Assembly: GCA_036417435.1 (NCBI GenBank)
Contig: CM070903.1
Location: 92,401,001 to 92,465,000 of the forward strand
From: Inia geoffrensis
Taxonomy: Eukaryota; Chordata; Mammalia; Artiodactyla; Iniidae
Length of the DNA: 64,000 bases
Direction of reading: 5' to 3'
Positions within the stretch are counted from its first letter, which is position 1. Every line of letters starts with the position of its first letter. The notes under the pieces were generated by a model. It worked only from the letters and a program-made list of their open reading frames with translations. It was not told the origin of the DNA and did not search any database. The translations under genes and the position numbers were made by a program. This document shows, piece after piece, positions 1 to 12,639 of this stretch.

Positions 1-1721
1 CTATTCTTGCAACTTTTCTGTAAGCTTGAATGTATTCCGAAATAATAAAAATACTTCTGAAATTAGAAAACCCTGGGGAACCTTTAGATGCAGTTTATTA
101 TTCGAAAAGTCGGTGCATGTATATGTGTGTATATATTCTTACTTTAAGATAATATTTCCAGCTCACATTTACCAAATGTTTTCTGTCTTTCATGTTCCAT
201 AGTTGGATGGAAGCTTTAAATTTTATATGTGAAGTTCAAAAGATTTCAAGATGACAAAAATGTGTTCCACTCAGAGAACATTTGTACTCAAATAGGGTGA
301 GGAGTGTCAGATCTAAGAGACATAAAAGCAGCTGCCTCTCTCCAGTCCTTAATTTCATCACATGCAGAAATTATGTTCCAGTGATAATTCTGTCTTGCAT
401 TTTTGTTGCTATCATGAAGGATCAACTGATTCTCAGTCATCTTCTTCCCCAATAGCTAACAAAGCTTCATCTCCACCTGCACTGTAAGCTTACCCAATAT
501 CTAGGAAAAATTCCAACCTTCTTTAGAGAGATTTGAGGACTAAGAATTGCTGCTAATTCTTGAGGCCCAGCTGCAATAATTAAGCATTTGTTGCTTTCCT
601 GACTTCAGAATAGAACTTCTAGGATTGGGACTCTGAATTATTTTCTATTTTTTCAATTTTATTGCACCCCAGGGACAGGAATCTGCTCTAGATCACAGTT
701 TTGATGAATGGCCTTTTGTAGTCTGCTTACATCTTTCCTAAATGCCAACTGCTTGCCTAAGTATCTGAGTATAAAATTTCTGGATTATATATCATCATAA
801 TTTTTATAGCTTTCTGGGTACTCCATTTTTCCACATGGGATCTCCCTATTGCCAAAGGTGTTTCTGAACAAACACTGGTGACTGGACATCATATGTTCTA
901 GACTAAGGGTCTTATTTTCTTACTTTAAATATTTATCAATTGATACAGCATACATTAACCAATCAGAATGGATTGGCAGCAAATAACTAGAATGTCCACA
1001 GCAATGTATACAAACAGATATCAGACCTGCCCCAGACACCATGTTCTTCCTGCCATATTGGAATTTTCTCAGAAATTACATTTTACTATATCCTCCAGTG
1101 AATTTAACCTTATGCAAGGGGGCAATTCTAGTCTTAAGACCCAACTCTGTCCACTATGCCCCACTTCACCTGAATCAATGGGGCATGCCCTACCATGTCC
1201 TGGATACTGACAAAAACATCAGCTACAAGAAAATGGCCTTAAGAAATTTTATCCTCTAATTACATAATGAGTTTTCTATTATAAACCTTAAGAATTAATT
1301 ACAAGTTTACAGGAAATACAAGGATTAGAAGAATTAGTTGAATAAAAATCACAAGAAGCATCCTATAAATCTAGACAATAAGACACATGCAGGACCACTG
1401 ACTTGGTCCCACAGACAAGTGAGTGTCAAAAGAGGAAAAAAGGATGATACTGCATTAGAAGAAATACAATTTTTAGGCTTCAACTGGATATTGGTTTGGA
1501 TAAACCCACTGTACAAGACTACAGTGATTACTAAAATTTAATATAGTCTGTGTATTAAGAATGATTAAGTTTACTATCATGAAAAAGTGGCGATAATTAA
1601 ACATTTTCAAAATAATATGTATAGTATGATCTCATTTTGGCTATATATATACATTTATATCTAAATCTATAGGAATTTATATCAAGGTGTTCAAAGCAGT
1701 AACTACTGGGTGTAAAAAATG
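1..1721. other. Non-coding, no gene recognised
   Basis: AT-rich sequence with no recognisable exon. Short open frames near 968-1260 and 1338-1541 have no family resemblance I can identify, and no supporting splice or codon pattern. They could be remnants of an old retroelement, but I cannot show this. Confidence 0.5.
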
Positions 1722-2120
1722 TGTTCTAGACTGATTTGTGTCCCTTAAAATTCATATGTTGAAGCCCTCAACTCCAGTCTGGCTCTATTTGAAGACAGGG
1801 CCTTTAAGAAGGTAATTAAAGTTAAAAGATATCTTAAGAATGGTACTCTAATCTGATAGGACTGGTGGCCTTATAAAAAGAGGGACAGACAGAAGAGATC
1901 TGTTACTCTCTCTGTGTGTACATAGAGAAAAGGCCACGTGAGGACTTAGAGAGAAGGCAGTCATCTGTAAGCCAGGAAGAGAGCTCTCACCAGAAGGCTA
2001 ATTTTCTGGCACTTTGAGTCTCACACTTCTCAGCTCCAGAATTGTGACAAAATAAATGTCTGTTGTCTAATGCATCCAGTCTGTGGTAACTTACTATGGA
2101 AGCCTAAAATCACTAACACA
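1722..2120 (+). mobile_element. MLT1-type LTR (ERVL-MaLR solo LTR)
   Basis: About 400 bp starting TGTT and ending near AACACA. It has the layout I know from mammalian MaLR LTRs: a 'tgtgtccctt...attcatatgttgaag' block near the start, a 'ccttataaaaagaggga' block (TATA-like) in the middle, a 'gccacgtgaggac' block, then 'ctccagaattgtgacaaaataaatg', which carries an AATAAA polyadenylation signal, near the 3' end. No internal retroviral genes are attached, so it is a solo LTR or fragment. The exact subfamily is uncertain. It is old, with many differences from the consensus as I remember it. Confidence 0.75.
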
Positions 2121-2567
2121 GAATGTATTAATTTATTTTCATATTTTTGTTTATCTCTTTTCTAACTCAATGTGTAGTAACCATTTTTGTAATAACAGAA
2201 ATTACATCTTAAAAAAGTAAAAATATGCATGTATATTCCCTAAATATGCTGTAGTACTGTAAAATTTTGGTTCTAAAAAGTGAGACAAGCAAACAGATAC
2301 TGAACAAAAACCATATGCTTGGTCAGTTTCATCACATACTTTTTGGCAATAGTAGCTAACCCCTCTTTAGTGAACACATATACACAGAAAAATCCACGTG
2401 TGCACATACTCTTGGGAGCTCGCATGTATTTGGAAAAAACATTTAAAATTCAACTAAATATTATTCTTTTAAACTAGTAAAATTATCTAAATAGTAAGAT
2501 ATTTTGAGGAGTGTGAACTCGAGAACAAAAATAGCTTTTACCTTCTTTGTATCCCTTATAAGAGTAT
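2121..2567. other. Non-coding spacer
   Basis: AT-rich sequence between the LTR and L1 copy A. Nothing recognisable. L1 homology begins abruptly at about 2568. Confidence 0.5.
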
Positions 2568-5500
2568 ATTGACAGTAACACAATAACAGTGGGGGACTTT
2601 AACACCTCACTTACATAAATGAACAAATCAACCAAACAGAAAATTAATAAGGAAACACAAGGTTTAAATGACAGAGTAGACCAGAGAGATTTAATTGATA
2701 TTTATAAGACATTCCATCCAAAAACAACAGATTACACTTTCTTCTCAATTGCATTGTCCAGAATAGATCACATCTTGGGTCACAAAACAAGCCTCAGTAA
2801 ATTTAACAAAATTGAAATCGTATCGAGCATCTTTTCTGACCACACTGCTATGACATTAGAAATCAATTACAGGGAAAAACAGTAAAAAACACAAACGTAT
2901 GGAGGCTAAACAATACGTTACTAAATACCCAAGAGATAACTGAAGAAATCAAAGAGGAAATCAAAAAATACATAGAGACAAATGACAATGAAAAAATGAT
3001 GATCCAAAACCTATGGGATGCAGCAAAAGTAGTTCTAAGAGGGAAGTTTATAGCAATACAATCTTACCTCAAGAAACAAGAAACATCTCAAATAATCTAA
3101 CCATATACTGAAAGGAACTAGAGAACAAAGAAAAAACAAAACCAAATGTTAGCAGAGAGAAAGAAATAATAAAGATCAGAGCAGAAATAAATGAAATAGG
3201 AACAAAGAAAACAATAGCAAAGATCAATAAAACTAAAAGCTGGTTCTTTGAGAAGATAAACAAAATTGATAAACCATTAGCTAGATTCATCAAGAAAAAC
3301 AGGGAGAGGACTCAAATCAATAAAATTAGAAATGAAAAAGAAAAAGTTACAACAGACACCGCAGAAATGCAAACCATTCTAAGAGACTACTACAAGCAAC
3401 TCTATGCCAATGAAATGCACAACCTGGAAGAAATGGACAAATTCTTAAAAAGGTATGACCTTCCAAGATTGAACCAGGAAGAAATAGAAAATATGAACAG
3501 ACTAATCACAAGTAATGAAATTGAAACTGTGATTAAAAGTCTTCCAACAAACAAAAGTTCAGGCCCAGAAAGCTCCACAGGTGAATTCCATCAAACATTT
3601 AGAGAAGAGCTAACACCCATCCTTCTCAAACTCTTCCAAAAAACTTCAGAGGAAGAAACACTCCCAAACTCATTCTATGATGCCACCATCACCCTGATAC
3701 CAAAATGAGACAAAGATACTACAAAAAAAAGAAAATTATAGACCAATATCACTGATGAATATAGATGCAAAAATCCTCAACAAAATACTAGCAAACAGAA
3801 TCCAACAACACATTAAAAGGATCATACACCATGATCAAGTGGGATTTATCCCAGGGATGCAAGGATTCTTCAATATACGCAAATCACTCAATGTGATACA
3901 CCATATTAACATACTGAAGAATAAAAACCATATGATCATCTCAATAGATGCAGAAAAAGCTTCTGACAAAATTCAACACCCATTTACAATAAAAACTCTC
4001 CAGAAAGTGGGCATAGAGGGAACCTACCTCAACATAATAAAGGCCATATAGGACAAACCCACAGCAAACATCATTCTCAATGGTGAAAAACTGATAGCAC
4101 TTCCTCCAAGATCAGGAACAAGACACGAATGTCCACTCTCACCACTCTTATTCAACATAGTTTTGGAAGTCCTAGCCACGGCAACCAGAGGAGGAAAAAA
4201 ACTAAAAGGAATACAAATTGGAAAAGAAGAAGTAAAACTGTAATTGTTTGCAGATGACATGATACTATACATAGAGAATCCTAAAGATGTCACCAGAAAA
4301 CTACTAGAGCTAATCAATGAATTTGGTAAAGTTGCAGGATACAAAATTAATGCACAGAAATCTTTTGCATTCCTATGCACTAATGATGAAAATATGAAAG
4401 AGAAATTAAGGATACACTCCCATTTACCATTGCAACAAAAAGAATAAAATACCTAGCAATAAACCTACCTGGGAAGACAAAAGAACTGTATGCAGAAAAG
4501 TATAAAACACTGATGAAAGAAATTAAAGATGATACCAACAGATGGAGAGATATACCATGTTCTTGGATTGGAAGAAACAACACTGTGAAAATGGTGATAC
4601 TACCCAAAGCAATCTACAGATTCAATGCAATCCCTATCAAATTACTAATGGCATTTCTTACAGAACTGGAACAAAAAATCTTAAAATTTGTATGGAGACA
4701 CAAAAGATCCTGAATAGCCAAAGCAGTCTTGAAGGAAAAAATGGAACTGGAGGAATAAGACTTCCTGACTTCAGACTATACTACAAAGCTACAGTAATCA
4801 AGACTATATGGTACTGGCACAAAAACAGAAATACAGATCAATGGAACAGGATAGAAAGCCCAGAGATAAACCCACACACCTATGGTCACCTAATCTATGA
4901 CAAAGGAGACAAGGATATACAATGGAGAAAAGACAGCCTCTTCAATAAGTGGTGCTGGGAAAACTGGACAGGTATGTGTAAAAGAATGAAATTAGAACAC
5001 TCCCAAGCACCAGACACAAAAGTAAACTCAAAATGGATTAGAGACCTAAATATAAGACCAGACACTATAAAACTCTTAGAGGAAAACATAGGCAGAACAC
5101 TCTTTGAGATAAATCACAGCAAGATCTTTTTTGATCCACCTCCTAGAGTAATGGAAATAAAAACAAAAATAAACAAATGGGACCTAATGAAACTTAAAAG
5201 CTTTTGCAAAGCAAAGGAAACCATAAACAAGACCAAAAGACAACCCTCAGAATGGGAGAAAATATTTGCAAATGAAGCAACTGACAAAGGGTTAATCTCC
5301 AAAATTTATAAGCAGCTCATTCAGGTTAGGTTAATAACAAAAAAACAAACAACCCAATCCAAAAATGGGCAGAAGCCCTAAATAGACATTTCTCCAAAGA
5401 AGACATACAGATGGCCAAGAAACAAATGAAAAGCTGCTCAACATCACTAATGATTACAGAAATGCAAATGAAAACTACAATGAGATATCACTTCACACCA

Positions 5501-5974
5501 GTTAGAATGGGCATCATCAGAAAATCTACAAGGAACAAATGCTGGAGAGGTTGTGGAGAAAAGGGAACCCTCTTGCACTGTTGGTGGGAACATAAATTCA
5601 TACAGCCACTATGGAGAACAGTATGGAGGTTCCTTAAAGAACTAAAAATAGAATTACCATATGACCCAGTGATCCCACTACTGGGCATATACCCAGAGAA
5701 AACCATAAATCAAAAAGACACATGCACCTGAATGTTCATTGCAGCACTCTTTACAATAGCCAGGTCATGGAAGCAACCTAAATGCCCATCAACAGATGAA
5801 TGGATAAAGAAGAGGTGGTACCTATATACAATGGAATATTACTAAGCCATAAAAAGGAATGAAATTGGGTCATTTGTTGAGACGTGGATTGATCTAGAGA
5901 CTGTCATACACAGTGAAGTAAGTCAGAAAGAGAAAAGCAAATATCGTACATTAACACATATATGTGGAACCTAG
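2568..5974 (+). pseudogene. L1 ORF2 (endonuclease/reverse transcriptase) remnant, copy A
   Basis: Decayed ORF2, whose product in active L1s nicks DNA and reverse-transcribes L1 RNA. Homology starts at the GDFN part of the endonuclease, passes the RT palm and ends at a TAG at 5972-5974. Readable stretches: 2619-2885 (late endonuclease), 3367-3708, 3755-4051 (RT motif [10 protein letters not shown] keeps the first catalytic Asp but has Ser where copy C has Phe), 4244-4447 (FADD active-site box), 4542-5381 and 5411-5731 (C-terminal zinc-knuckle area, [16 protein letters not shown]). Premature stops include TAG 4049-4051, TAA 4241-4243 (four codons before FADD) and TGA 4711-4713. Motif B reads RHECPLS where an active element is expected to have RQGCPLS. 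It cannot make a working enzyme. Copy B shares these lesions. Confidence 0.92.
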
Positions 5975-6051
5975 AAAAATGGTATAGATGAACTGGCTTG
6001 CAGGTCAGAAATTGAGATTCAGATGTAGAGAACAAACGTATGGACACCAAA

Positions 6052-6083
6052 GGGGGAAAGCGGTGGGGGGTGGGTGGGGGTGG
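6052..6083 (+). other. G-rich tract in L1 3'UTR (possible G-quadruplex)
   Basis: Four or more runs of three to six G lie within about 32 bases of the 3'UTR of L1 copy A. G-quadruplex-forming tracts are a known feature of mammalian L1 3'UTRs. Folding here is inferred from the G runs only. Confidence 0.55.
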
Positions 6084-6174
6084 TTTGATGAATTAGGAGA
6101 TTGGGATTGATATGTATACATTAATATGTTTAAAATGGATAACTAATAAAAACCTGCTGTATAAAAAAAAAAAA

Positions 6175-7269
6175 GAGTGAAAATTAACACATTTTTATAC
6201 ATCTTTCTACCCGGTCTATGTATCACAAATCATCCAATTAGTCAGCAGACTAACCATCTGTAACACTATCTGTGCTGCATATTTTCCATTTGTCCATCCA
6301 GATCTATCTTCACCCTTTACCCAGCTCTCTACCCCAGGAGTCTCACCTCTGTGGCGTACATATACCTGACTCCTTTACACTTGGCTTCAAGCTGATTTTA
6401 GCGAATGGAAGGCATCAACAAGTGATCAGCAAATTGGATAAGAGAAAGATTTTTAATTTTCCATCACCCTTTCTGTCTGGTCACTTGCTGGCAGTGACTG
6501 CATTCCTTATCTGAAAGCCATAGCTCCAACAGACTACCCTCTCCTGCCTCTCAAGGACTTGTCATTTCCTGTAACTACCCTCTCTTCTTACTCCTTCAAG
6601 TTTAGGGGCAGTAACAATTACTAGCCACCCTTTTCTATTTCCCTTTTCATATCCACACTTTTCCACAATCTCCCTGATTAAATTTCCTTGGATTGCACAG
6701 TTTTAGCATATCATTGATTTCCTGATGGCAACCTGATTTATATGTTGACCAATCTGGGTATATTCACTGAGTCATCCGTATGTGTTGCCAGGAAATAAGT
6801 GAATGGAGAGGAGGAGAAGGGTGCCTTTTCTAGGAATATGGTGGGCTAGGATATTCAGACCAACCCTGCCACTGAACATAATTAAAAATGCTGAATAAAA
6901 TGCATAACAAATCTGTTAATGGCATCTAAGATCTAGCAAGAAAGTAAGGAATTACTAGTTCAAAATATAGGTTGTGATGGGAAGCCAGATAAATAAAGTA
7001 ATAAAACTGCTTTTCAACCTGAGGGAATTTACAAATCCTGGAGAACTTTTTAATCTTGATAGCCTTGTGAGATACAAAGTTCAAATGAAAAAGCCCTGAG
7101 CCTGTCCAAGATGGAGAGAAGAAAGTAGTTCCATAAAAAGAGACTTTTCCTCCATAAAGTAGGAATCCTAAAGGACAGCTCTCCCCACTCCCTTCCAAGG
7201 GACCTATCATGGGGCAGAGCAGGAGAGGGGATACCTAAGAAGCTATAATTCTAGGGTAACTCTAAAAGA
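6175..7269. other. Non-coding; part looks like an ancient repeat
   Basis: No exon recognised. About 6395-6700 resembles an old interspersed repeat that I have seen in mammals but cannot name: a C/T-rich stretch with 'ccatagctccaacag', then 'ttaggggcagtaacaatt'. The rest is unremarkable AT-rich DNA. Confidence 0.35.
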
Positions 7270-8030
7270 ATACGAAAAGTATTTATAACTTCTAAAACAA
7301 TAGAGGAAAAGCCTAATGACAAAGAAATCTAAAACTAAAAAGAGATATAAAATAAGAGGAAAACATACAGTACAAAGAAGAAATCCAAATCAGGGTGAAA
7401 AATATAAGCATAAATACATTAGGAATCACATTAAATGGATTAGATGCTCCAATTAAAAGATGATCAGATTGTAGGTAAAATGAAAATTATTTGTTATCAA
7501 GAGGACATGTTAAAATATGAAGATACAGAAAGGTTGAAAGCAAAAAAAAGATACAGCATAAAGCCACTAACCAAAAAAAAAAAGAAAAAGAAAAAGCTAG
7601 TGTAGTTAAATTAGAATCAGGTGAAATCAAATTTAAGACATGCATTGTAAAGATCACTTCATCTGATGTGTTTCAACTAACCAGGAAGATTTGATATATT
7701 TGAATTTATAAGCATCTAAGAAATGACCTCAAAATATATAAATCAAAAATTGATAGAACTATAAGATAAAATAAACAAATAGATACTTATAGTAGGAGAT
7801 TTTAGCACTAAAAATAAGATACAGAATATTTGAATGTCCTGACTAAGGTACTTGGTCTAAATGGATACATATAGAACTCTACACCTGACAACTACACAGT
7901 ACACATTCTTTTTAAATTCTCATGGGACACTAATCAAATCCTGTGCTATAAAGAAAACCTGAAAGAATTGAAATCATACAGAAATAAGGCAGAAACAATA
8001 CACTCTAACAAAAATCCAAGTCGTTTTATC
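7270..8030 (+). mobile_element. Ancient L1/HAL1-like ORF2 fragment
   Basis: Degenerate sequence retaining the order of an L1 endonuclease region: 'aaatggattagatgctccaa' near 7434 (compare 'aaatggattaaatgctccca' in copy C), 'agtaggagattttagcac' near 7791 (the GDFN region) and 'tgggacactaatcaaatc' after it. Divergence is heavy, with no open frame. It is much older than copies A, B and C. Confidence 0.6.
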
Positions 8031-9322
8031 TCTTCCTCAGAAGAGTATGATATCCCGACACCAAATAGCATATAACTTCCTAAGACATAGCAGAGAGTCA
8101 TGGTACTTCCAACTGGAGTAGAACTCCAAAGGGCTCTTTATGGAGGAGATGGCACTGGCACAGAGCTTTAGAGTATACTGGGGTTTTACAACTTGCAAGA
8201 CATATTTGGATAATACTAAATAGAATAATAGGAAGAAATTGTGGCTACATGAAGGGAATAGCAAGATATAGAACCAGAAAGGCATTCAGGAATCTCTGGC
8301 AGTTTCTAGGATAGTAAATGACAATGGTCATCCATTATGAAAAAATGATCCTCAAAATATAAAGATAAGGTATGCTCTGATAGATTTATACATAAACTAC
8401 AAAATTTAGTTGGAGCTTCTATAATTTGGAAGGAGTACAGGTACTTAAGAAACGATGTGATAAGAATGTAAGAAACTGTAAAATATTGCTGACAAACATT
8501 AAAACTTGGAAAATACTTGTTAAAGTAATTTTGCTTCAGAGTGTATATTTCAGATTGTCTCTAGGTCTTCCAGCAAACAAACAAACAAAACTCTAGACCG
8601 GATATATGCTGAATCATTTCCTAAAATCAAAACTGTCAAGACAGAAAACTGGAAACCTGAGAAGTTCTGGTGAATGACAGCTGTGTCACCCTCCGTAAAT
8701 CCAACCTGTACTCCCCGGGAAACAGAGAATTGACTGTACTTTCTGTGGACTTTGGATAATAGGTTTCCCACCTGCGTTCACTCTGTTTAAGATCCTTGAT
8801 GAACAGACCTTCAAAGTGATTTCTAAAGCTTTTTTTCCCTTTTGTCTGAGGACTGCAGACTGGCAGCTCACGAAGGCTGATCTTTAGTTCTACAGAGTAC
8901 TCTGCTATCAGCTTCCTGCTCAGACTCCTAGGTTCACTGTGCAACTGGCTGCTTGAAGAGCCATAAAATTGGGGTGTCATCAGTGCCATTTAGTGATTCC
9001 TAACATCTAGCTTGCATCTGTCACAAGACCTATCAGTCTTTCCTACAGTAGTCTAGCTCACTGATTTTTTTTTTTAAAAGAGTGGCCATCTTATCTACAT
9101 GAATGCTATATAGAAGTTATCTGAGTACATTACATTTTTCCCTGTATTCTTCTGGATATTTCCGTCCATGTTGATGGCTAGAAGTTATTAAAGCTCACCC
9201 TACTCTAAAACAAGTCTTCAATTCTCTGACTTTTTAAAAAATCTACTGGGGAATTCTCTTTTACAAAGCCTCTAAAAGCCAAGCCACAGCATATCACATC
9301 CATACCACTCCATTATCTACTT

Positions 9323-9325
<3 letters not shown>
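8031..9325. other. Non-coding, unexplained
   Basis: About 8140-8290 may be a piece of an old, unnamed mammalian repeat. About 8630-9000 is less AT-rich and carries overlapping minus-strand open frames (8636-8989, 117 codons), but it has no domain or splice pattern I recognise. An unrecognised old LTR is as likely as an exon. Confidence 0.35.

Positions 9326-9366
<41 letters not shown>
9326..9366. repeat. (CA)n microsatellite
   Basis: About 20 uninterrupted CA units followed by a short TA run. Simple repeat, probably length-variable. Confidence 0.97.
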
Positions 9367-9371
<5 letters not shown>

Positions 9372-11935
9372 CTCAAGACATTCTTTTACCAGAATAGCAC
9401 AATGTACTCCTGGATCTTTTCACATACAGCAACACTGAGGCTACTCTGAACAGGACGGTTAGTCTCATATGTAACAAAAAGCAATGCTGGACTTAACCTG
9501 TACTAACATTTCTTGTTAGTGGATATTTCCTTAAAAGCTAATATGTATTATTTGCCAAAAAATTTTTAGAACAACCACACTTTGTAGATAATATGTTCAA
9601 TACTTCTTTTTACATTTCTGTTCAAAAAATGAAAATAATGCATACTTTCAAGTGGCTGTTAACAAATTAGAAATATAGATCTTCAAAATTCATTTGAAAT
9701 ATGTGAAAATTATAAAAATTATCAGAGAACATTATATTACTCTGATGAAAATAATTTTGAACAAAGAACATATATAATTGTGAATAGGGAAATAGTAGTT
9801 ATATATAGCTATGTATATATATCACCATTTGAAGATATATGATCCAAATTTACTTATGTGAAAACTTATCACTAATGACACTAAATTTTATGCATCATAG
9901 TAAGTCATTTTTTTCTATTTATCAAAAGCAATTCAAACATATTAAAATATTTCTTTAAGCACAATTCATTAATATTTTTCACCCTAAATTACATTAACAG
10001 ATTTTATACTTTCTCATCTCATTTTTTTCACTATAGTCATGGTTTTTAACAACAAGCTCAGATTGATATCTGAAAATTCACATTTCCATGTATTGATTGA
10101 CTCTCAAGGACAAAGACTGACAATATATAATCAATGGGTAAGACCTACAAAAGTCATGGAAAATTAAATGGTGTCAATATTCAATTATCTAATCAATGCA
10201 ACAAATCTCTATATATTGGGGCAAGAAACTTTTCTCCTGCTTCCTTTTCTATTCCTCATACAATTTTCTTAGTTCTTCCAGGACTTGCCCTACAAATACC
10301 ATCCTCTTCACTTCACTTAGCTGAGTCTATTTCATGCATATAGATATTTAATTATTTTGTTTAGTGTGGTTTTACAGTATCAATTGTGTAGCTTTTGCTT
10401 GCAAGTAACTGAAAATCGAACATAAGTTGACAAAAAAAAAGAAAGGAAATGTACTGCCTCATATATATGGCTAATTCGGTAGATTTGACTTTTAGACAAG
10501 GATTTATTTAGGCATCAAATGATATGGACACGAGTCAGTCTCTCTCTCACACTCTCTCTCCACATTATTCACCTACCCCTTCCTTGTGTTGGTTCCATTT
10601 TCAGGTATTATACTCTCAAGGTCCCAGAAAGGCTATTGAAAGATCCCGGGGCTATATGCTTTCTTGTTCAGCTCTACTGTTAAAGTTAGCCATTATTCAA
10701 AGTCCAGAAGTTGAGTCATGTCTCTGTTTGGCCAAACTTACATCATCCTTGAACCAACCATCAACCCATGGTTGATGTGATATGCTGATAGACTCAAGCC
10801 AATCAGGATCTACTTCTACAGCTTAAGATATGGTCAAACCTACTCATACTATATTGCTAAGAAATGTTGGCAACAGTTCAAAAAGGGGAAGGGGCAAATG
10901 GATGCTGAAAAAGAAAGCATGGCAGGCAAACTCCACCACATTGCTGTCTGGACTCTAGAGAATTCTGTTTAAGTGTATACAAAGGGTTAAATGAGTAAGA
11001 TAAATAATTAGTTGATTTGCACACATATTTTTAATGCACTCCTGTCCAAACTTTTGAGTGAAGATTTTCCTACATTAAAACTCAAGACTATACTTATAAA
11101 ATTCAAGTCAGATGTAATTATAATAAGCTTTACATTACTTTTTTAAATCCGTAAACTGCAAGTGTTGCTTTTATTGCTCAAAAACATAGCACATCATTCT
11201 GTATGCTTTTCATGTCCCATCCCGATACAGATCATAGTGAGCAACTAATGTATTTATGTGTTTCTTAGAAAACTTAAAAGTTAATTATCTTGGATGTATC
11301 ATGAGTACTGTTATCTAAAACATTGGGGTTAAGGGTCATTTATCCTACATTTAAGATCAGTTTAAATGTAATAACTCACTGAGACTGCTCAACAGGTATT
11401 TGGGAAATCAAGAGGTAATATTCCATAGGAAAAAAATGATGAAAGAAGGATCCATTACAATGTGAAATATCTTGATTGAAATATATCTCTGTCTGAAAAT
11501 TTCTAAAACCAATAATAATCACCACACCCATGAGGAAAACTTGATATGGTATAACTGCTTAGAAAGCAGGCCTAGCTTGTTGCTTCTTTAACACTGGAGT
11601 TACAAACAGGTTTCAGAATATATCTCAATTTTTCCTCTACACTTCATACATGTTGCTAACTTAGTGCAGAGAGAGATATAGCTGGAGAATGCCATTTTGC
11701 TTAGTTGTGCCCTTATTATGCAGACATTTAACACATTTGGGGGAAATTGATCTACTTATTTGATAAGGAAGATACTTGCTAACATAACATTTTACAGTAT
11801 AGAAAAGTACTCACTTAAACGTCCTAATTTGATTCTCAGAACAGCGTCAGATACTAGAAGGTGAGACATCCTTCTGTAGACACAGACACGCAAAGCTTCC
11901 CGCAGGGAGGTGACATATGAGCAGTCATGGAGCTG
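9367..11935. other. Non-coding, AT-rich
   Basis: No gene recognised. About 10380-10900 has the layout of an old interspersed repeat ('tgcttgcaagtaactgaaaa', an A-run, then 'gtactgcctcatatatatgg', then a C/T-rich 'ctctctctc' stretch) that I cannot name with confidence. The open frames at 10134-10343 and 10524-10775 lie in this sequence and have no support. Confidence 0.4.
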
Positions 11936-12018
11936 ACATGGACTGTCAGCTCACTGAGGGCAGGACAGTGGCTGAACATATTAGGGGCTGTAAATGTTTA
12001 TTGAATAACTCAATCGGT
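11936..12018 (+). mobile_element. L2 LINE 3'-end fragment
   Basis: Short match to the L2 3' tail: 'cagctcactgagggcagga', then 'gctgtaaatgtttattgaat'. Ancient mammalian LINE. Confidence 0.6.
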
Positions 12019-12340
12019 TAATTAAATCTGGACTTAAATCTGGTCTTTTCAATGTTCAGTGCTTTTCTTACAAGTAAACTATTATTATAGTGTTATTTAC
12101 ATATTTTAACAAATAGAGCTCATTATCAAATTGTGGGGCTCAGGAATAGAAGACAGAAAAAACTAAGCCAAACAAAAAGCTCCTCAGGAGCTGCTTCTTT
12201 CCTGCTTTGAGGACATAGGCTTAACCCTGTTTTCTATAGTTCCCACTATGTTCAATCAACAATCAGTTGAGGCTCTCAAGCTACAGAACTTTGAAAAGCC
12301 TATGTCTCTAACAAAGGGCAATTCTGAATGTACTCAGGTG

Positions 12341-12372
12341 TTTTGTTTTGTTTTGTTTTGTTTTTGTTTTTT
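12341..12372. repeat. (GTTTT)n / T-rich simple repeat
   Basis: Several GTTTT units run into a T-rich tract. It could be the tail of a reverse-oriented retroelement, but no body was identified. Confidence 0.85.
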
Positions 12373-12639
12373 TAGGCTTTTTCAAAACATATTTGTTATG
12401 CTTTTGTTGTCAGGAGAAAACAGATGAGATAAAACATGGTAGCTGAGCCTTTGGGTCTGGACACAAAAACAGAGCCCTCAAGTTGACTTTCACAGAGACT
12501 TGATACAAATTTAACAATATGTAAAGAGAGTCTCTTCTTTAGATGTCTAATGCTGAGGCTGGAGGTAGAAATAAGACACAGCCCCTGATTTTCACCCTAC
12601 CACAGTAGCTGAATGAGTTGGGTTTTATCCTATGTGGTC

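Larger units (their letters stand above)
2568..6174 (+). mobile_element. LINE-1 copy A, 5'-truncated
   Basis: A 3.6-kb L1 that begins inside the ORF2 endonuclease domain, near the codons for the GDFN motif, and runs to a poly(A) at about 6163-6174. The 3'UTR holds a G-rich tract (6052-6083), followed by an 'aactaataaaaacctgctg' block before the A tail. That 3'UTR differs from the one in copy C, so A belongs to another and probably older subfamily. 5' truncation is the usual outcome of target-primed reverse transcription. I see no convincing target-site duplication: 'aagagt' near 2560 and after the A tail is too short. From about 3880 to 5420 it is nearly identical to copy B. Confidence 0.93.

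Noticed and set aside
968..1541. Possible decayed retroviral or other coding segment from three neighbouring frames
   Set aside because: No conserved motif recognised, and the frames do not join into one reading order. Left as unannotated.
4024..5706. Minus-strand frames of 62-118 codons opposite L1 ORF2, repeated at 29194-30469 and 49497-53445
   Set aside because: Shadows of the L1 sense sequence. The same antisense frames recur wherever L1 occurs.
2555..6185. Target-site duplication for L1 copy A
   Set aside because: Only about six bases ('aagagt') match around the element, too few to distinguish from chance.
9326..9366. Regularly repeated short units that might suggest an array
   Set aside because: Plain dinucleotide microsatellite. 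There are no spacers, and CRISPR is not expected in a mammalian genome.
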